DNA of 64,000 nt from Sphingomonas sp. (GCF_003248515.1 NZ_QFOB01000004.1:1-64000); one strand, 5' to 3'; positions 51,186 through 60,316 are shown, numbered from the stretch's first letter. The notes: generated by a model from the letters alone, not told the origin. Numbers and translations: made by a program.

Positions 51186-51980
51186 TTGCCGTCCGAAAAC
51201 GTCGATCGGAATCTCGATCAGATTGCCCAGTCCTTCGTCGGCGCGCGCAAGGCGCGCACGGCGCTCCTCACCTATCCCGGCGATATTCCGGGCGATATTT
51301 CCGCCGCTTATGCCGCCCAGGATCGGGCGATCACTCTGTATGGCGGCTCGATCGGCGGCTGGAAGGTCGGCCGCATCAATCCGCCGGTCGAGGGCTATGA
51401 TCGGCTCACCGGCCCGATCTTCAGCGATACGATCTTCGACGAGACGGCCGATCCCGTCGCCATGCCGGTATTCGCGGATGGTTTCGCGGCGGCGGAGGCG
51501 GAATTCCTGCTCCGCATCGGCACCGCGCCCGATCCCGCCAAGGCAAGCTATACGATCGCGGAAGCCGCCGATCTGCTGGATGCCGTCCATGTCGGCATCG
51601 AGATCGCCAGTTCGCCTTTCGTGGGCATCAATGGCAACGGCCCCTTCGTCACCATCTCCGATTTCGGCAATAATAACGGCCTGGTCATCGGCGCGGCCAT
51701 CCCCGACTGGCGCGAGCTGGATCTGAACGCCTGGCTCGTCGAACTCGACATCAATGGCGCGCCGATCGGCAGCAAGACGGCCGCCTCTATGCTCGACGGG
51801 CCGATCGGTGCCGCCCGCTTCCTGTTCGAGATCATGGCGAAGCGCGGGATCGCGCTCCAGCCGGGCCAGTGGATTTCCAGCGGCGCGGTCACCGGCGTCC
51901 ATCCCGTCGCGGTGGGCGACAGCGTGGATGTCCGGTTTGACGGCCGGCTCGCGACACGCTGCATCATCACCGCGCTATAA
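51186..51980 (+). CDS. 2-keto-4-pentenoate hydratase / fumarylacetoacetate hydrolase family protein
   Basis: A 264-residue enzyme of the MhpD-like FAH superfamily. It has GGWKVGRINPPVEG, a metal/substrate segment AAAEAEFLLRIG, DAVHVGIEIASSPFV and the C-terminal SSGAVTGVHPVAVGDSV. Such enzymes hydrate or cleave 2-keto acids such as 2-hydroxypentadienoate or keto-deoxy sugar acids. In a uronate operon the substrate may be a 2-keto-3-deoxy acid, but this is inference. The start is TTG at 51186 with AGGGGAG upstream. It is 85 bp after the reductase gene, has its own LacI-type site, and leads the transporter operon. Confidence 0.82.
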   Translation: MPSENVDRNLDQIAQSFVGARKARTALLTYPGDIPGDISAAYAAQDRAITLYGGSIGGWKVGRINPPVEGYDRLTGPIFSDTIFDETADPVAMPVFADGFAAAEAEFLLRIGTAPDPAKASYTIAEAADLLDAVHVGIEIASSPFVGINGNGPFVTISDFGNNNGLVIGAAIPDWRELDLNAWLVELDINGAPIGSKTAASMLDGPIGAARFLFEIMAKRGIALQPGQWISSGAVTGVHPVAVGDSVDVRFDGRLATRCIITAL

Positions 51981-52000
51981 GAAAATCAGGAGAGGGACCG

Positions 52001-53287
52001 ATGGCCACTGAAGCACCGCCGGAGGTCATCGCGGCCGCCGAGCGGGTGGGAAAATATCGCTGGGTGATCTGCGGGCTGCTCTTCGCGGCCACGGCGATCA
52101 ACTATGTCGATCGCCAGATGATCGGCCTGCTGAAGCCGACCATCTCGGCCGAGTTGGGCTGGTCGGAAACCACCTATGCCGATGTCGTCTTCTGGTTTCA
52201 GGCGGCCTATTCGATCGGCTATCTCAGCTTCGGCAAGATCGTGGACATGGTGGGCGCGCGCATCGGCTATTCGATCGCCTTCATCATCTGGACGGCCGGG
52301 CACACCTTGTGTGGCTTCGTCGGCAATGCCTTTCAATTCTCGCTCGCGCGGGCGCTGCTCGGACTGGGGGAATCCGGCAATTTCCCGTCCGGCATCAAGG
52401 CCGTCACCGAATGGTTTCCCGCCCGCGAGCGCGCGCTGGCGACGGGCACGTTCAATGCCGGCGCCAATGTCGGCGCGATCGTCGCTCCCATCGTCGTGCC
52501 GCTGCTAACCATCGCCTATGGCTGGCGCATGGCGTTCATCGTGACGGGCGTCGCCAGCCTGCTGTGGCTCGTCGCCTGGATCGCGCTCTATCGCCGCCCC
52601 CGCGAGACGAAGGCGCTCAGCGCGGGCGAACTCGCCTATATCGAGAGCGATCCGGCGGATCCCGCGGAAAAGATCGGCTGGCTCAGGCTGCTCGGCTACC
52701 GGGAAACCTGGGCCTATGCGCTCGGCAAGTTCCTGATCGATCCGGTCTGGTGGCTCTTTCTGTTCTGGACGCCCGATTTCCTCGGCAAGACCTACCATCT
52801 CGATCTGCTGAGCTTCGGGCCGCCGCTCGTCGCCATCTATCTGATCTCCGATCTGGGCAGCGTCGCCGGCGGCTTCGCCTCCTCGCGCATGATGAAGGCC
52901 GGGCTCAGCGCGAATGTGGCACGCAAGCTGACGATGCTGGTCTGCGCCTTCCTCGTCATGCCGATCTTCTTCGCCCAATATGCCGGAAATCTCTGGCTTG
53001 CCGTGGGCATACTCGGCCTCGCCACGGCGGCGCATCAGGCCTTCTCGGCCAATCTCTACACGATCCCGTCGGACATGTTCCCGCGCGGCGCGGTGGGATC
53101 GGTGATCGGGATCGGCGGCATGGTGGGCGGTATCGGCGGCATGCTGATGGCGAAGTTCACCGGCTATATCCTGCAGACGACCGGCAGCTACACGCCGATC
53201 TTCGCGGTGGCGGGCAGCGTCTATCTGGCCGCCGTGCTGGTCGTGCATGTGCTTTCGCCGCGCCTGGCCCGCGTCGATCGGATCTGA
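52001..53287 (+). CDS. MFS hexuronate transporter, ExuT-like
   Basis: Inner-membrane proton symporter of the anion:cation symporter group, 428 residues with about 12 helices. Family signatures are NYVDRQMIGLLKPTISAELGW, AYSIGYLSFGKIVDMVGARI, ALLGLGESGNFPSGIKAVTEWF (given in part as GLGESGNFPSGIKAVTEWF) and FSANLYTIPSDMFPRGAVGSV. These are shared with ExuT and related sugar-acid carriers. It follows the hydratase gene by 20 bp and precedes the LamG-like protein gene, consistent with import of galacturonate or a degradation product from the periplasm. Confidence 0.9.
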   Translation: MATEAPPEVIAAAERVGKYRWVICGLLFAATAINYVDRQMIGLLKPTISAELGWSETTYADVVFWFQAAYSIGYLSFGKIVDMVGARIGYSIAFIIWTAGHTLCGFVGNAFQFSLARALLGLGESGNFPSGIKAVTEWFPARERALATGTFNAGANVGAIVAPIVVPLLTIAYGWRMAFIVTGVASLLWLVAWIALYRRPRETKALSAGELAYIESDPADPAEKIGWLRLLGYRETWAYALGKFLIDPVWWLFLFWTPDFLGKTYHLDLLSFGPPLVAIYLISDLGSVAGGFASSRMMKAGLSANVARKLTMLVCAFLVMPIFFAQYAGNLWLAVGILGLATAAHQAFSANLYTIPSDMFPRGAVGSVIGIGGMVGGIGGMLMAKFTGYILQTTGSYTPIFAVAGSVYLAAVLVVHVLSPRLARVDRI

Positions 53288-53474
53288 ACGCTGGGGGCCG
53301 CGCCTGCCCGTCGGGTAGTGACCATGTCGCCGCGAAGGCGGGAGCCGGGCGATGCGGGCGTCGCGTTTACCGCTCCGGGCCGCTGCTTTCGCGGGCGCGC
53401 GGTGGCACCCGAACGGGACATCATCTGAAAACCGGGATGCAGAAAGCCCGGCATCCATCGGAGAGACTGGCCAA

Positions 53475-56400
53475 GTGACCGATCGTGTTTCGTCGCTGTT
53501 CCGCATCGGCATCTTCTCGCTGAGCCTCGCCGGGCTGGCGCATCCCGCGATGGCCGCATCCGGGGCGGCGGCGCCCGATTCCAGCGGCCTCCTCTTCCGC
53601 CTTTCCGCCGACAGGGATCTCGTCGCGGATGTCGCCGGCGGAGAGGCGCAGCCCAATTTCCTGAGCGGCGTGACGATCACGCCCGATGGCGCCATCGGTG
53701 GCGCGGTCCGCTGGCCGGACGAGGGCTATGTCTCGTGGAAGGCGCCGGGCAACATGGCCGCCCAGCGCGGCACGCTCTCCTTCTTCTGGCGCGCACGCCA
53801 GCCGGTGGGCGAAGCGCCCTTCGTGATTTTCCGCACCGGCTTCGCCGATCATTCGAGCTGGGACATGGCCTTCCTGCGGATCGACTGGAATGGCCACGGC
53901 TTCGATGCCTTCGTGACGGACGCGAACCTCTCCCGCGTGCGCGTATCGTGGAAGATCCCCACCCCGCCCGCGCCCGAGGCGTGGCACCATATCGCCTTCG
54001 CATGGGACGAGACGGTCGGCGTCCGGCTGTTCTGGGATGGAAAGGAGGTCGCCTCGAAGCTCCAGAAGGCCGATCTCGATAGTGGGCTCGACCAGTTTGG
54101 CCTCGCCGCGCGCATCATGTCCCCGCATCAGGTGCAGAGCCGCTACAATTTCATGCGCGGCAGCGATTTCGATGAAATCCGCGTTTACGATCACATGCTT
54201 CTCCCCGCCGATGTCACGGCGCTGGCGGAGAAGGGCGATCCCGCCCCTGCTCCCTCCCCCACGGACGCCCCCGCCCGCCGGCAGGCCTGGCTGCACCGTT
54301 ACGGCTGGGACAAGGCTTCCCCGCCCGCCCTGAGCGACGCCGTCACGCGCGTCCGCAAGGTGGAATTTGCGGACGCGAAGGATCTCAAGGAATGGATGTG
54401 GAAGGGCGTGGACGGCATCCCCGAGACGACCTGGCCCGACGTCTATAACCGCTCCCGCCTGCCCGGCCGCGACGATTATTTCGAGCTGCCGGACTGGAAC
54501 GTCTATGTCGAGGGCGGCAAGAGCTATGACCTCACCGTCCCGGCGGACGAGAACTTCAACCGGATCGAGATACGCGGCGCGGCCTATGGCGATCTCGGCT
54601 GGTCGGCGGACGGCAAGGGCTATGCGAGCCTCGCGAAACGCCCGCCGGGCGTCGTCCGCTCCGTCACCAATCTATCCGAACGCAAGGGCGGCAGGCTGCG
54701 CTTCACCAATGTGATGCAGGAGCAGCCGATCCAGGAAATCTGGGCCTATGACGTAACGAAGGGCACCGAGCCCGAAGGCACGTTCAAGCTCAGCTACAGG
54801 ATCGATTCCTCGGCCTCGCCGGATCTGGCGATCCTCACCGATCTGAACAGCTTCATCGCGGGCCGTTACGCGCCGGAAGAACGCGGCACCGTCGTCGCCA
54901 TGCCGGTCGGCGGCGCGCGCGCGGCGGTCGGCGCGGGCGATGCGAGTGCCGCCGGCACCGCCATCCGCCCTAGGGGCCTCTCGCCCATCGTCCACGTGCT
55001 GATTCCGGCGGGATTCGGCGAGGCGCCCCCGGCCCGCCCGTTCGCCCGCGCCTGGGCCTATGGCTGGCAGAACATCCATGACGGGCTCGATGGCATCGCC
55101 ATCGACATTCCCGCGCTGAAGCTCGCGCCCCGCCCGGATGGGCTGATCCCGCTCAACATCAAGGTGAAGGATCCGATCTGGCCCGGTCGCGACATGATCG
55201 ATCTGTCGGTCTCGGTCCGCCCGAATGAGAAGCGCACCCTCTGGCTGGACCTGCGCGATCGCATCCTCCCGAACGACAGCCTCTATCTGACGATCGCCTC
55301 CGCCGCGCCCGATTTCGACGCGCAGGCACTGGACGGCGCCGCGATCCGCCTGGTCTTCAAGGATCGGGCCGCGGCGGTGAGGGAGCATGTCGCCGACCGG
55401 CTCCATCAGGTGAAGGACAATTGGGCCTTCCTCGTCGAGGAGCATACCACCTCGAAACGCGCCGGCCTCTATGCACGCGTCTATGCCGACATGACCGATC
55501 TTCTCCGCATCGATCCCGACAATGTGGAGGGCCGCGCCTATTGGGCGGACATCAACTACACCCCCGCCAATCTGCCCCCGGTCACCCTGCCCGCCATCCC
55601 GGCCGGCGTGCCCGCCTGGGCCGCGCGCCAGCTTCAGGATCTCGCCGCCACCCGCCGCTTCGTCGATTGGTGGATCGATGAGCGTCAGGTCCCCTATGGC
55701 GATTTCGGCGGTGGCATTTCCGACGATGATGATCTGACCCAGCAATGGCCGGGTCTCGCGCTGATGGGGGTGCAGCCGGACAAGATCAACGCCTCGCTGC
55801 GCGCGCTGACGGAGGCATCCTATCGCAACGCCATGCACACCAACGGCCTCGGCACGATCGAGACGGACGAACTGCACGTCTATGAAGAAGGCCTCAATGC
55901 CGATGCCGAGCGGCTCTATCTGAACTGGGGCGAGCCGATCGCGCTGGAACGGCTGATGGCGACCGCGAAGGCGCTGCATCGCGTGGCGCTCGTGAATCCG
56001 GCGGGCCACCTCCACTTCGCCAGCAGCTGGTATGGCGGGCGCAGGATCTATCGCGACGATCCCTGGGCGTGGCAGAAGCCTTATGGCTTCCTGATCCTCC
56101 ACGCGCCCGTTCTGCTCGGCCTCTACAATGGCAATGCCGATGCGCGCGGGCTCGTCACCGGCCTGATGGATGGCTGGATCGCGCATGGCCGGCAGGCGGC
56201 CGACGGCACATGGAGCTTCCCGAACGAGATCAACTGGTATTCGGACAAGGAACGCGTGGGCGATGGCGGCGGCGCCACCACGCCGCTCCAGCCCGCCTGG
56301 GCGGCGTGGCGCTTCACCGGCGACGCCAGATATCTCCGCCCTTTCTATGGCCGCATCGCGAAGAACGGCGCCGGCGCCCTTGCCGAATTCAACGAGAATG

Positions 56401-57326
56401 TCTTCGATCTGCTGCCGGAGGGGCCGGCCTGGCGCAGGGCGCTGGCGGGCAAGGCGGGCAGCGATCCCTTCTCCCGTTATGCCGCCTGGGCGCAGACGGG
56501 CGATCTCGCCCCGCTCGCGTCGCTCCATGAGGATAGCCTGCGCGACAAGATGCAGCATGAGGCGATGCTGACGACCGGCCACTGGTGGTCCGATCGCGTC
56601 GATTCCCCCACCGAGATCCTCCAGCGGGAGCGGCTGGGCGGCGTCGCGCTCCGGCGCGGCCAGATCTGGCCGGGCAACATCGTCAGCTGGCGCTTCGCGG
56701 AGGAAGGCGCGGCCGAGAAGGTCGCGATCCTGCTGCCCGGCGGGAAGCCCGATCGCTTCCGGGTGATCGCCTACAACACCATGCCGGGCGAGGTGCGCGC
56801 CGAAATGACCGGCTGGAACGTGACCGCCGGCCGCTGGACGATGCAGGCCGCCACCAGCCCGAATGAAGGCAGGACGCTCGTGTCGCAGGGTGCCCCGCGC
56901 AGCATCACGCTGGAACGTGGCGCGGACGTGGATGTCGCCTTCGCGCCCTCTACCACCACGGTTCTCGATTTCGCGCTTGAGGAGGCGGGCGATCCGGTCG
57001 AGACGCGTCCCGATATCGGCATCGGGACGGACGATATACAGGTGCGCGGCCGCACCGTGCGCGTCACCGTGCACAGCCTCGGCGCGAAGGAGGCTGCGGG
57101 CGGCAAGGCCATGCTGGTCGCGGCGGACGGCACGGTGCTCGCAAGCATTCCGGTGCCAACGCTCGCCGCGCCGACGGATCTCACGCCGAAGACCGCCACG
57201 CTCAGCCTCGCCTTGCCTGCCGGCGTGAAGGCCGATGGCGTCAGCGTCCGCCTCGCGCTCGATGGCGATGCCCGCGAAGTCACGCTGCGGAACAATCGGG
57301 TGCCGCTTCCCCCGGTCGCGCGATGA
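53475..57326 (+). CDS. Large secreted LamG-like protein, candidate polysaccharide-degrading enzyme
   Basis: Function not recognised. The 1283-residue product has a signal peptide (FRIGIFSLSLAGLAHPAMA), then a concanavalin A/LamG-like domain at about 36-250 (GTLSFFWRARQP, WHHIAFAWDE, DFDEIRVYDHMLLPADV). A beta-rich middle region runs to about 640, and a mostly helical region covers about 645-1010 with polar motifs DFGGGISDDDDLTQQW, ETDELHVYEEGLNADAERLY and NEINWYSDKERVGDGGG. A C-terminal beta region ends near 1283. The helical part with acidic and aromatic clusters resembles (alpha/alpha) toroid sugar enzymes in general. GTG at 53475 is the start; its stop overlaps the next ATG. It is in the operon with the transporter. 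Confidence 0.75.
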   Translation: MTDRVSSLFRIGIFSLSLAGLAHPAMAASGAAAPDSSGLLFRLSADRDLVADVAGGEAQPNFLSGVTITPDGAIGGAVRWPDEGYVSWKAPGNMAAQRGTLSFFWRARQPVGEAPFVIFRTGFADHSSWDMAFLRIDWNGHGFDAFVTDANLSRVRVSWKIPTPPAPEAWHHIAFAWDETVGVRLFWDGKEVASKLQKADLDSGLDQFGLAARIMSPHQVQSRYNFMRGSDFDEIRVYDHMLLPADVTALAEKGDPAPAPSPTDAPARRQAWLHRYGWDKASPPALSDAVTRVRKVEFADAKDLKEWMWKGVDGIPETTWPDVYNRSRLPGRDDYFELPDWNVYVEGGKSYDLTVPADENFNRIEIRGAAYGDLGWSADGKGYASLAKRPPGVVRSVTNLSERKGGRLRFTNVMQEQPIQEIWAYDVTKGTEPEGTFKLSYRIDSSASPDLAILTDLNSFIAGRYAPEERGTVVAMPVGGARAAVGAGDASAAGTAIRPRGLSPIVHVLIPAGFGEAPPARPFARAWAYGWQNIHDGLDGIAIDIPALKLAPRPDGLIPLNIKVKDPIWPGRDMIDLSVSVRPNEKRTLWLDLRDRILPNDSLYLTIASAAPDFDAQALDGAAIRLVFKDRAAAVREHVADRLHQVKDNWAFLVEEHTTSKRAGLYARVYADMTDLLRIDPDNVEGRAYWADINYTPANLPPVTLPAIPAGVPAWAARQLQDLAATRRFVDWWIDERQVPYGDFGGGISDDDDLTQQWPGLALMGVQPDKINASLRALTEASYRNAMHTNGLGTIETDELHVYEEGLNADAERLYLNWGEPIALERLMATAKALHRVALVNPAGHLHFASSWYGGRRIYRDDPWAWQKPYGFLILHAPVLLGLYNGNADARGLVTGLMDGWIAHGRQAADGTWSFPNEINWYSDKERVGDGGGATTPLQPAWAAWRFTGDARYLRPFYGRIAKNGAGALAEFNENVFDLLPEGPAWRRALAGKAGSDPFSRYAAWAQTGDLAPLASLHEDSLRDKMQHEAMLTTGHWWSDRVDSPTEILQRERLGGVALRRGQIWPGNIVSWRFAEEGAAEKVAILLPGGKPDRFRVIAYNTMPGEVRAEMTGWNVTAGRWTMQAATSPNEGRTLVSQGAPRSITLERGADVDVAFAPSTTTVLDFALEEAGDPVETRPDIGIGTDDIQVRGRTVRVTVHSLGAKEAAGGKAMLVAADGTVLASIPVPTLAAPTDLTPKTATLSLALPAGVKADGVSVRLALDGDAREVTLRNNRVPLPPVAR

Positions 57327-58513
57327 TCGTTTCCCGGCGCACCCTGCTGGCCGGGGCGGCCGCCACATTCGTCGCCGGTGCCGGGGCGGCCGCCACGCCG
57401 GACATCGTCGCCATGCTTGATGCCGCCGCCGCCGAGCGCGATCCCGCCAGCGCGCTCGCCCTGCTGTCGCCGCTCGACGCGCGCGGCCTGCCCCCCGGCC
57501 TCGCGTTCGATCTCGCGGCCGCCCGCTCGGGCCTTGCGCTCGATGCCGCGCTCGCCGACGTGAAAGGAGCGGCGCGCTATCCGCTCCAGCTGAAGCGGAT
57601 GCTGGGTGACGATGCCTCGCCCGATGCCGCCCGCACCCGCCTTGAGGCGGAACTGTCGCGCCTGCTGGGCCGCGCCGACCGGCTCTTTCGCCGCCTGGGC
57701 GATACGCAAGACGGCATCGGCGCGCGCTACAGCCGGCTCTGGCGGGACGGGCGCTATCTTTATCCTGACAGCGAGCCCGGCAGGGCGCGCGCCGTCGCGG
57801 ACATGAATGCGACGCTCGGCCGCTTCCGGGCGATGCTGCCGGCGGCCTTCGCGCCGCTGCCGCCCACCTGCCTCAACGTGAGCGTCCGCGCGCTCACGCC
57901 GGAGGAGATTGCCGCCGGCAAGGGCGGCTACCGGATCCTGCCGGAAGCGGGCCGGCCCGGCTTCTATGTCGTGGATCTCAAGGAAATAGGCCGCCGTCCA
58001 TCCTGGACCTTGCCCAGCGCCGTCGCACACGAATTGCTGCCCGGCCACATGATCCAGCTGCCGCTCGCCGAGGCCGCCCGTCCACACCCCCTGCGCCTGC
58101 GCTATACGCCTGCTTATGCCGAGGGCTGGGCGATCCATGCGGAGGAACTGGCCGGCCGGCTGGGCACCTTCGCCGATCCGCGCCACGAACTCGGCCATAT
58201 CCACTGGCTGCTGTTCCGCGTGACTCGCGGCCTCGTCGATCTCGGCATCCGCCAGGGCGGATGGTCCGCCGCCGAGGCCAGGTCCAGGCTGGTCGGCTGG
58301 ATGGGCGAGCCCGCTTATTTCGCGCTGTTCGATCCCGATCTGGAGCGCACGGCGCGCGATCCGGCCATCCGCACCGCCGAGGCGATGACATGGCTCGCCA
58401 TCGCGGATCGCAGCCGCGATCTTCGCGGCGCAGCGCTCCGGGGGCTCCACACCGCCCTGCTCGCGAACGGACCGTTGCGCAGCGAAGCCATTGCGAGGAT
58501 GAAGGCCGCATGA
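57323..58513 (+). CDS. DUF885 family protein (putative metallohydrolase), short form
   Basis: A 396-residue exported protein with a twin-arginine-like leader (SRRTLLAGAAATFVAGAGAA). It carries the DUF885 zinc-type motif AVAHELLPGHMIQLPLAE near residue 236 and the second motif YAEGWAIHAEELAGRLG, both intact. Usual DUF885 proteins are about 550-600 residues, so the N-terminal helical part is shortened. They are related to peptidases, but here the gene is coupled by ATGA on both sides to the LamG-like protein and a VOC protein in a uronate operon, so a role outside peptide cleavage is possible. Substrate unknown. Confidence 0.85.
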   Translation: MIVSRRTLLAGAAATFVAGAGAAATPDIVAMLDAAAAERDPASALALLSPLDARGLPPGLAFDLAAARSGLALDAALADVKGAARYPLQLKRMLGDDASPDAARTRLEAELSRLLGRADRLFRRLGDTQDGIGARYSRLWRDGRYLYPDSEPGRARAVADMNATLGRFRAMLPAAFAPLPPTCLNVSVRALTPEEIAAGKGGYRILPEAGRPGFYVVDLKEIGRRPSWTLPSAVAHELLPGHMIQLPLAEAARPHPLRLRYTPAYAEGWAIHAEELAGRLGTFADPRHELGHIHWLLFRVTRGLVDLGIRQGGWSAAEARSRLVGWMGEPAYFALFDPDLERTARDPAIRTAEAMTWLAIADRSRDLRGAALRGLHTALLANGPLRSEAIARMKAA

Positions 58514-58905
58514 TCGAGCGTATCGGCCATATCAACATCAAGACGCCGGCCTTCGAGGAAACCTGCGCCTTTTACGAAGCGCTGTTCGATCTCCGCCGCG
58601 TGCCGGCGCTCACGATGGCGGATCAGCGGATCAACGCCTGGCTCGCCACAGCAGACGGCCACGCCGTCATCCACGTCAACACCGCCATAGGCGCCGCGCC
58701 GACCGCCGCCAGCCCGGCCCGCCTCGATCATGTCGCCTTCGAATGCCGTGACGTGGCCGCGATGCGCGCGCGCCTCGATGCGCTCGGCGTGCCCCATGTC
58801 CATGCCGTCTCGCGCGTGCCGACGCTGGAGCAGATCTTTTTCACCGACCTCAACGGCATCCGGATCGAACTGACCTTCGATACGTCGAAGCCGTCTCCCG
58901 GCTAG
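58510..58905 (+). CDS. VOC (glyoxalase/dioxygenase) superfamily protein
   Basis: A 131-residue single VOC domain with two beta-alpha-beta-beta-beta units: IGHINIKTPAFEETCAFYEAL and LDHVAFECRDVAAMRARL, ending FTDLNGIRIELTFDT. Possible metal ligands are His7, the His of DHVAFE and the Glu of RIELTF. The family covers lyases, isomerases, dioxygenases and binding proteins, so no reaction can be assigned. The start ATG at 58510 overlaps the DUF885 stop as ATGA, making it the last gene of the operon that includes the ExuT-like carrier. Confidence 0.85.
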   Translation: MIERIGHINIKTPAFEETCAFYEALFDLRRVPALTMADQRINAWLATADGHAVIHVNTAIGAAPTAASPARLDHVAFECRDVAAMRARLDALGVPHVHAVSRVPTLEQIFFTDLNGIRIELTFDTSKPSPG

Positions 58906-59081
58906 CTTCGGTCGCTTCGGGCGTCCGAACATGCGGCTTGGGCTTGTCGGGCTTCGGCAAACAGGGCTAAGGCGCCGCGCACCGGCCGGCATCACGCGAG
59001 CCAGCCGGCGGCTCTCCCCCCGATCTCCCCTCGCGGGATTTCGATGGGCAGCGGCCGACAGAAAGCGGTTCTTGTTTGTGT

Positions 59082-59157
59082 GCCGGTTTAGCTCAGCTGG
59101 TAGAGCAGCGGTTTTGTAAACCGAAGGTCGCGGGTTCGATCCCTGCAACCGGCACCA
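59082..59157 (+). tRNA. tRNA-Thr (anticodon TGT)
   Basis: A 76-base cloverleaf with encoded CCA. The acceptor arms GCCGGTT (59082-59088) and AACCGGC (59147-59153) pair fully, the D arm is GCTC/GAGC, the anticodon loop TTTGTAA places TGT at 59115-59117, and the T arm GCGGG/CCTGC encloses TTCGATC. Discriminator A and CCA follow at 59154-59157. It reads ACA and, by wobble, other Thr codons. Confidence 0.97.
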
Positions 59158-59182
59158 TAAGATCCTTCACCCGCCCGGGGGG

Positions 59183-59206
59183 GCGCCGCGCTGGTCCGCG
59201 CGGCGC
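59183..59206 (+). terminator. GC-rich hairpin after tRNA-Thr
   Basis: A perfect 9-bp stem GCGCCGCGC/GCGCGGCGC with a 6-base loop starts 26 bp after the tRNA. It probably ends the tRNA transcript; no T-tract is seen. The convergent ThuA gene ends 79 bp further on. Confidence 0.55.
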
Positions 59207-59284
59207 ACGAAAGCCGGCGCCACGTTTTGCACGCGGCACCGGCCAGAACTTTCGATGCGACGCCTTCCGAGGCGACGATCACGC

Positions 59285-60316
59285 CTAGCGGCAGAAGGGC
59301 GCCTGCCCCATCACCGATTTGATGCCGCCCACGATCATCGCCTGAAATTCGTTCGCGCCGGGCTCACCATCCTTGCGGAAGGCGTTCGCATCGTGGCCGA
59401 GCGTCGTCGCCCACACCTTGCCGCCATCATAATATTGGCACCATGCCACAGGATGGAACGTCCCGTGCCCCGGGCTGCGCCCGACGACCGAGGGGTAGCG
59501 GGGGCGCACAAGCTCCGGAGGCAATCTGGCGCCGGGCGCGCCCATCTGCGCCGTCACCGCCTCCGGCGTGCGCGGCATCGAGGCGGCGGGCAGGGATTTC
59601 TCGTCCACCGTCGCCAGGAAGCGCACGTTCGACGGGAAGGGCACGAGATTGTACCACTCGTCATGGAAGTGGAAGCGCGGTGGAAGCGCCCTGGTGGATT
59701 CGTCCTTCCGGTCGATCACCACCACATCGCCCTCGCGCGCCGGGCCATGATCGTAGAAGTTCGTGCCGCCGATCAGCCCTTCATAATAAGGCCAGTTATA
59801 CATCGTGCCGAATGCATTGTGGATTGCGACGAAGCCGCCGCCCGCGCGCATATACTGGCGCAGCGCCGTCTTGGCGGTATCGTCCAGAATATCGCGCGAG
59901 GTGGAAAGGAAGATTACCGCATTATAGCCGGTCAGGCTCGTCATCTGCGTCACATCTTCGGTATAGTCGGCATCCCAGCCATTCTCGGCGGCGATGCGCA
60001 GCATTTCGCGCTGGGCGACATTGTCTTCGCCGAGCGGCGGATTGAGGCCGGGCGGCAGGACCTTGCCCAGATTGGCATGTCGCGAGGCGCCGGTGCGGCT
60101 GTAGATCAGGATGCGATATTTGGTCGTCGGGGCGCGCGGCCAATCATGGTAGCAGGCGGGATCGGTTCCCCGGCAGACGCCATAATCCATATAGCCCAGA
60201 TTCTGGTTCATCGGGCCGCCCGGCATGCGCACCTGCGATTTGGCGAAATCGGTGACCGCCGGGCCGGCGAGCAGCGTGGCCAGCAGCGGCAGGGCGAACT
60301 TCTTCCTGATGCGCAT
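59285..60316 (-). CDS. Secreted ThuA-domain protein
   Basis: A 343-residue exported protein with a signal peptide (MRIRKKFALPLLATLLAGPAV). The ThuA-like (class I glutaminase-fold) domain spans about 65-330, with YRILIYSRTGASRHANLG, YNAVIFLSTSRDILDD, MRAGGGFVAIHNAFGTMYNW and the late HPVAWCQYYDGGKVWATTLGHD. ThuA proteins are tied to trehalose and other sugar metabolism, but the reaction is not settled. Two Cys pairs near the N-terminus (VCRGTDPACYHD) may be oxidised in the periplasm. It follows the MFS gene by 32 bp and is probably co-transcribed with it. Confidence 0.86.
   Translation of the reverse strand: MRIRKKFALPLLATLLAGPAVTDFAKSQVRMPGGPMNQNLGYMDYGVCRGTDPACYHDWPRAPTTKYRILIYSRTGASRHANLGKVLPPGLNPPLGEDNVAQREMLRIAAENGWDADYTEDVTQMTSLTGYNAVIFLSTSRDILDDTAKTALRQYMRAGGGFVAIHNAFGTMYNWPYYEGLIGGTNFYDHGPAREGDVVVIDRKDESTRALPPRFHFHDEWYNLVPFPSNVRFLATVDEKSLPAASMPRTPEAVTAQMGAPGARLPPELVRPRYPSVVGRSPGHGTFHPVAWCQYYDGGKVWATTLGHDANAFRKDGEPGANEFQAMIVGGIKSVMGQAPFCR

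Noticed and set aside
53288..53474. Possible REP-like element (CGCGAAGGCGGGAGCC region) between the carrier and LamG-like genes
   Set aside because: It resembles dispersed GC-rich dyads of proteobacteria, but only one loose copy was noticed in the window, so it cannot be supported as a repeat family.
54672..57368. An 898-residue minus-strand frame opposite the LamG-like gene
   Set aside because: No signal peptide, domain or start context; composition is that of antisense GC-rich DNA, while the plus-strand frame has a signal peptide and fits the operon.
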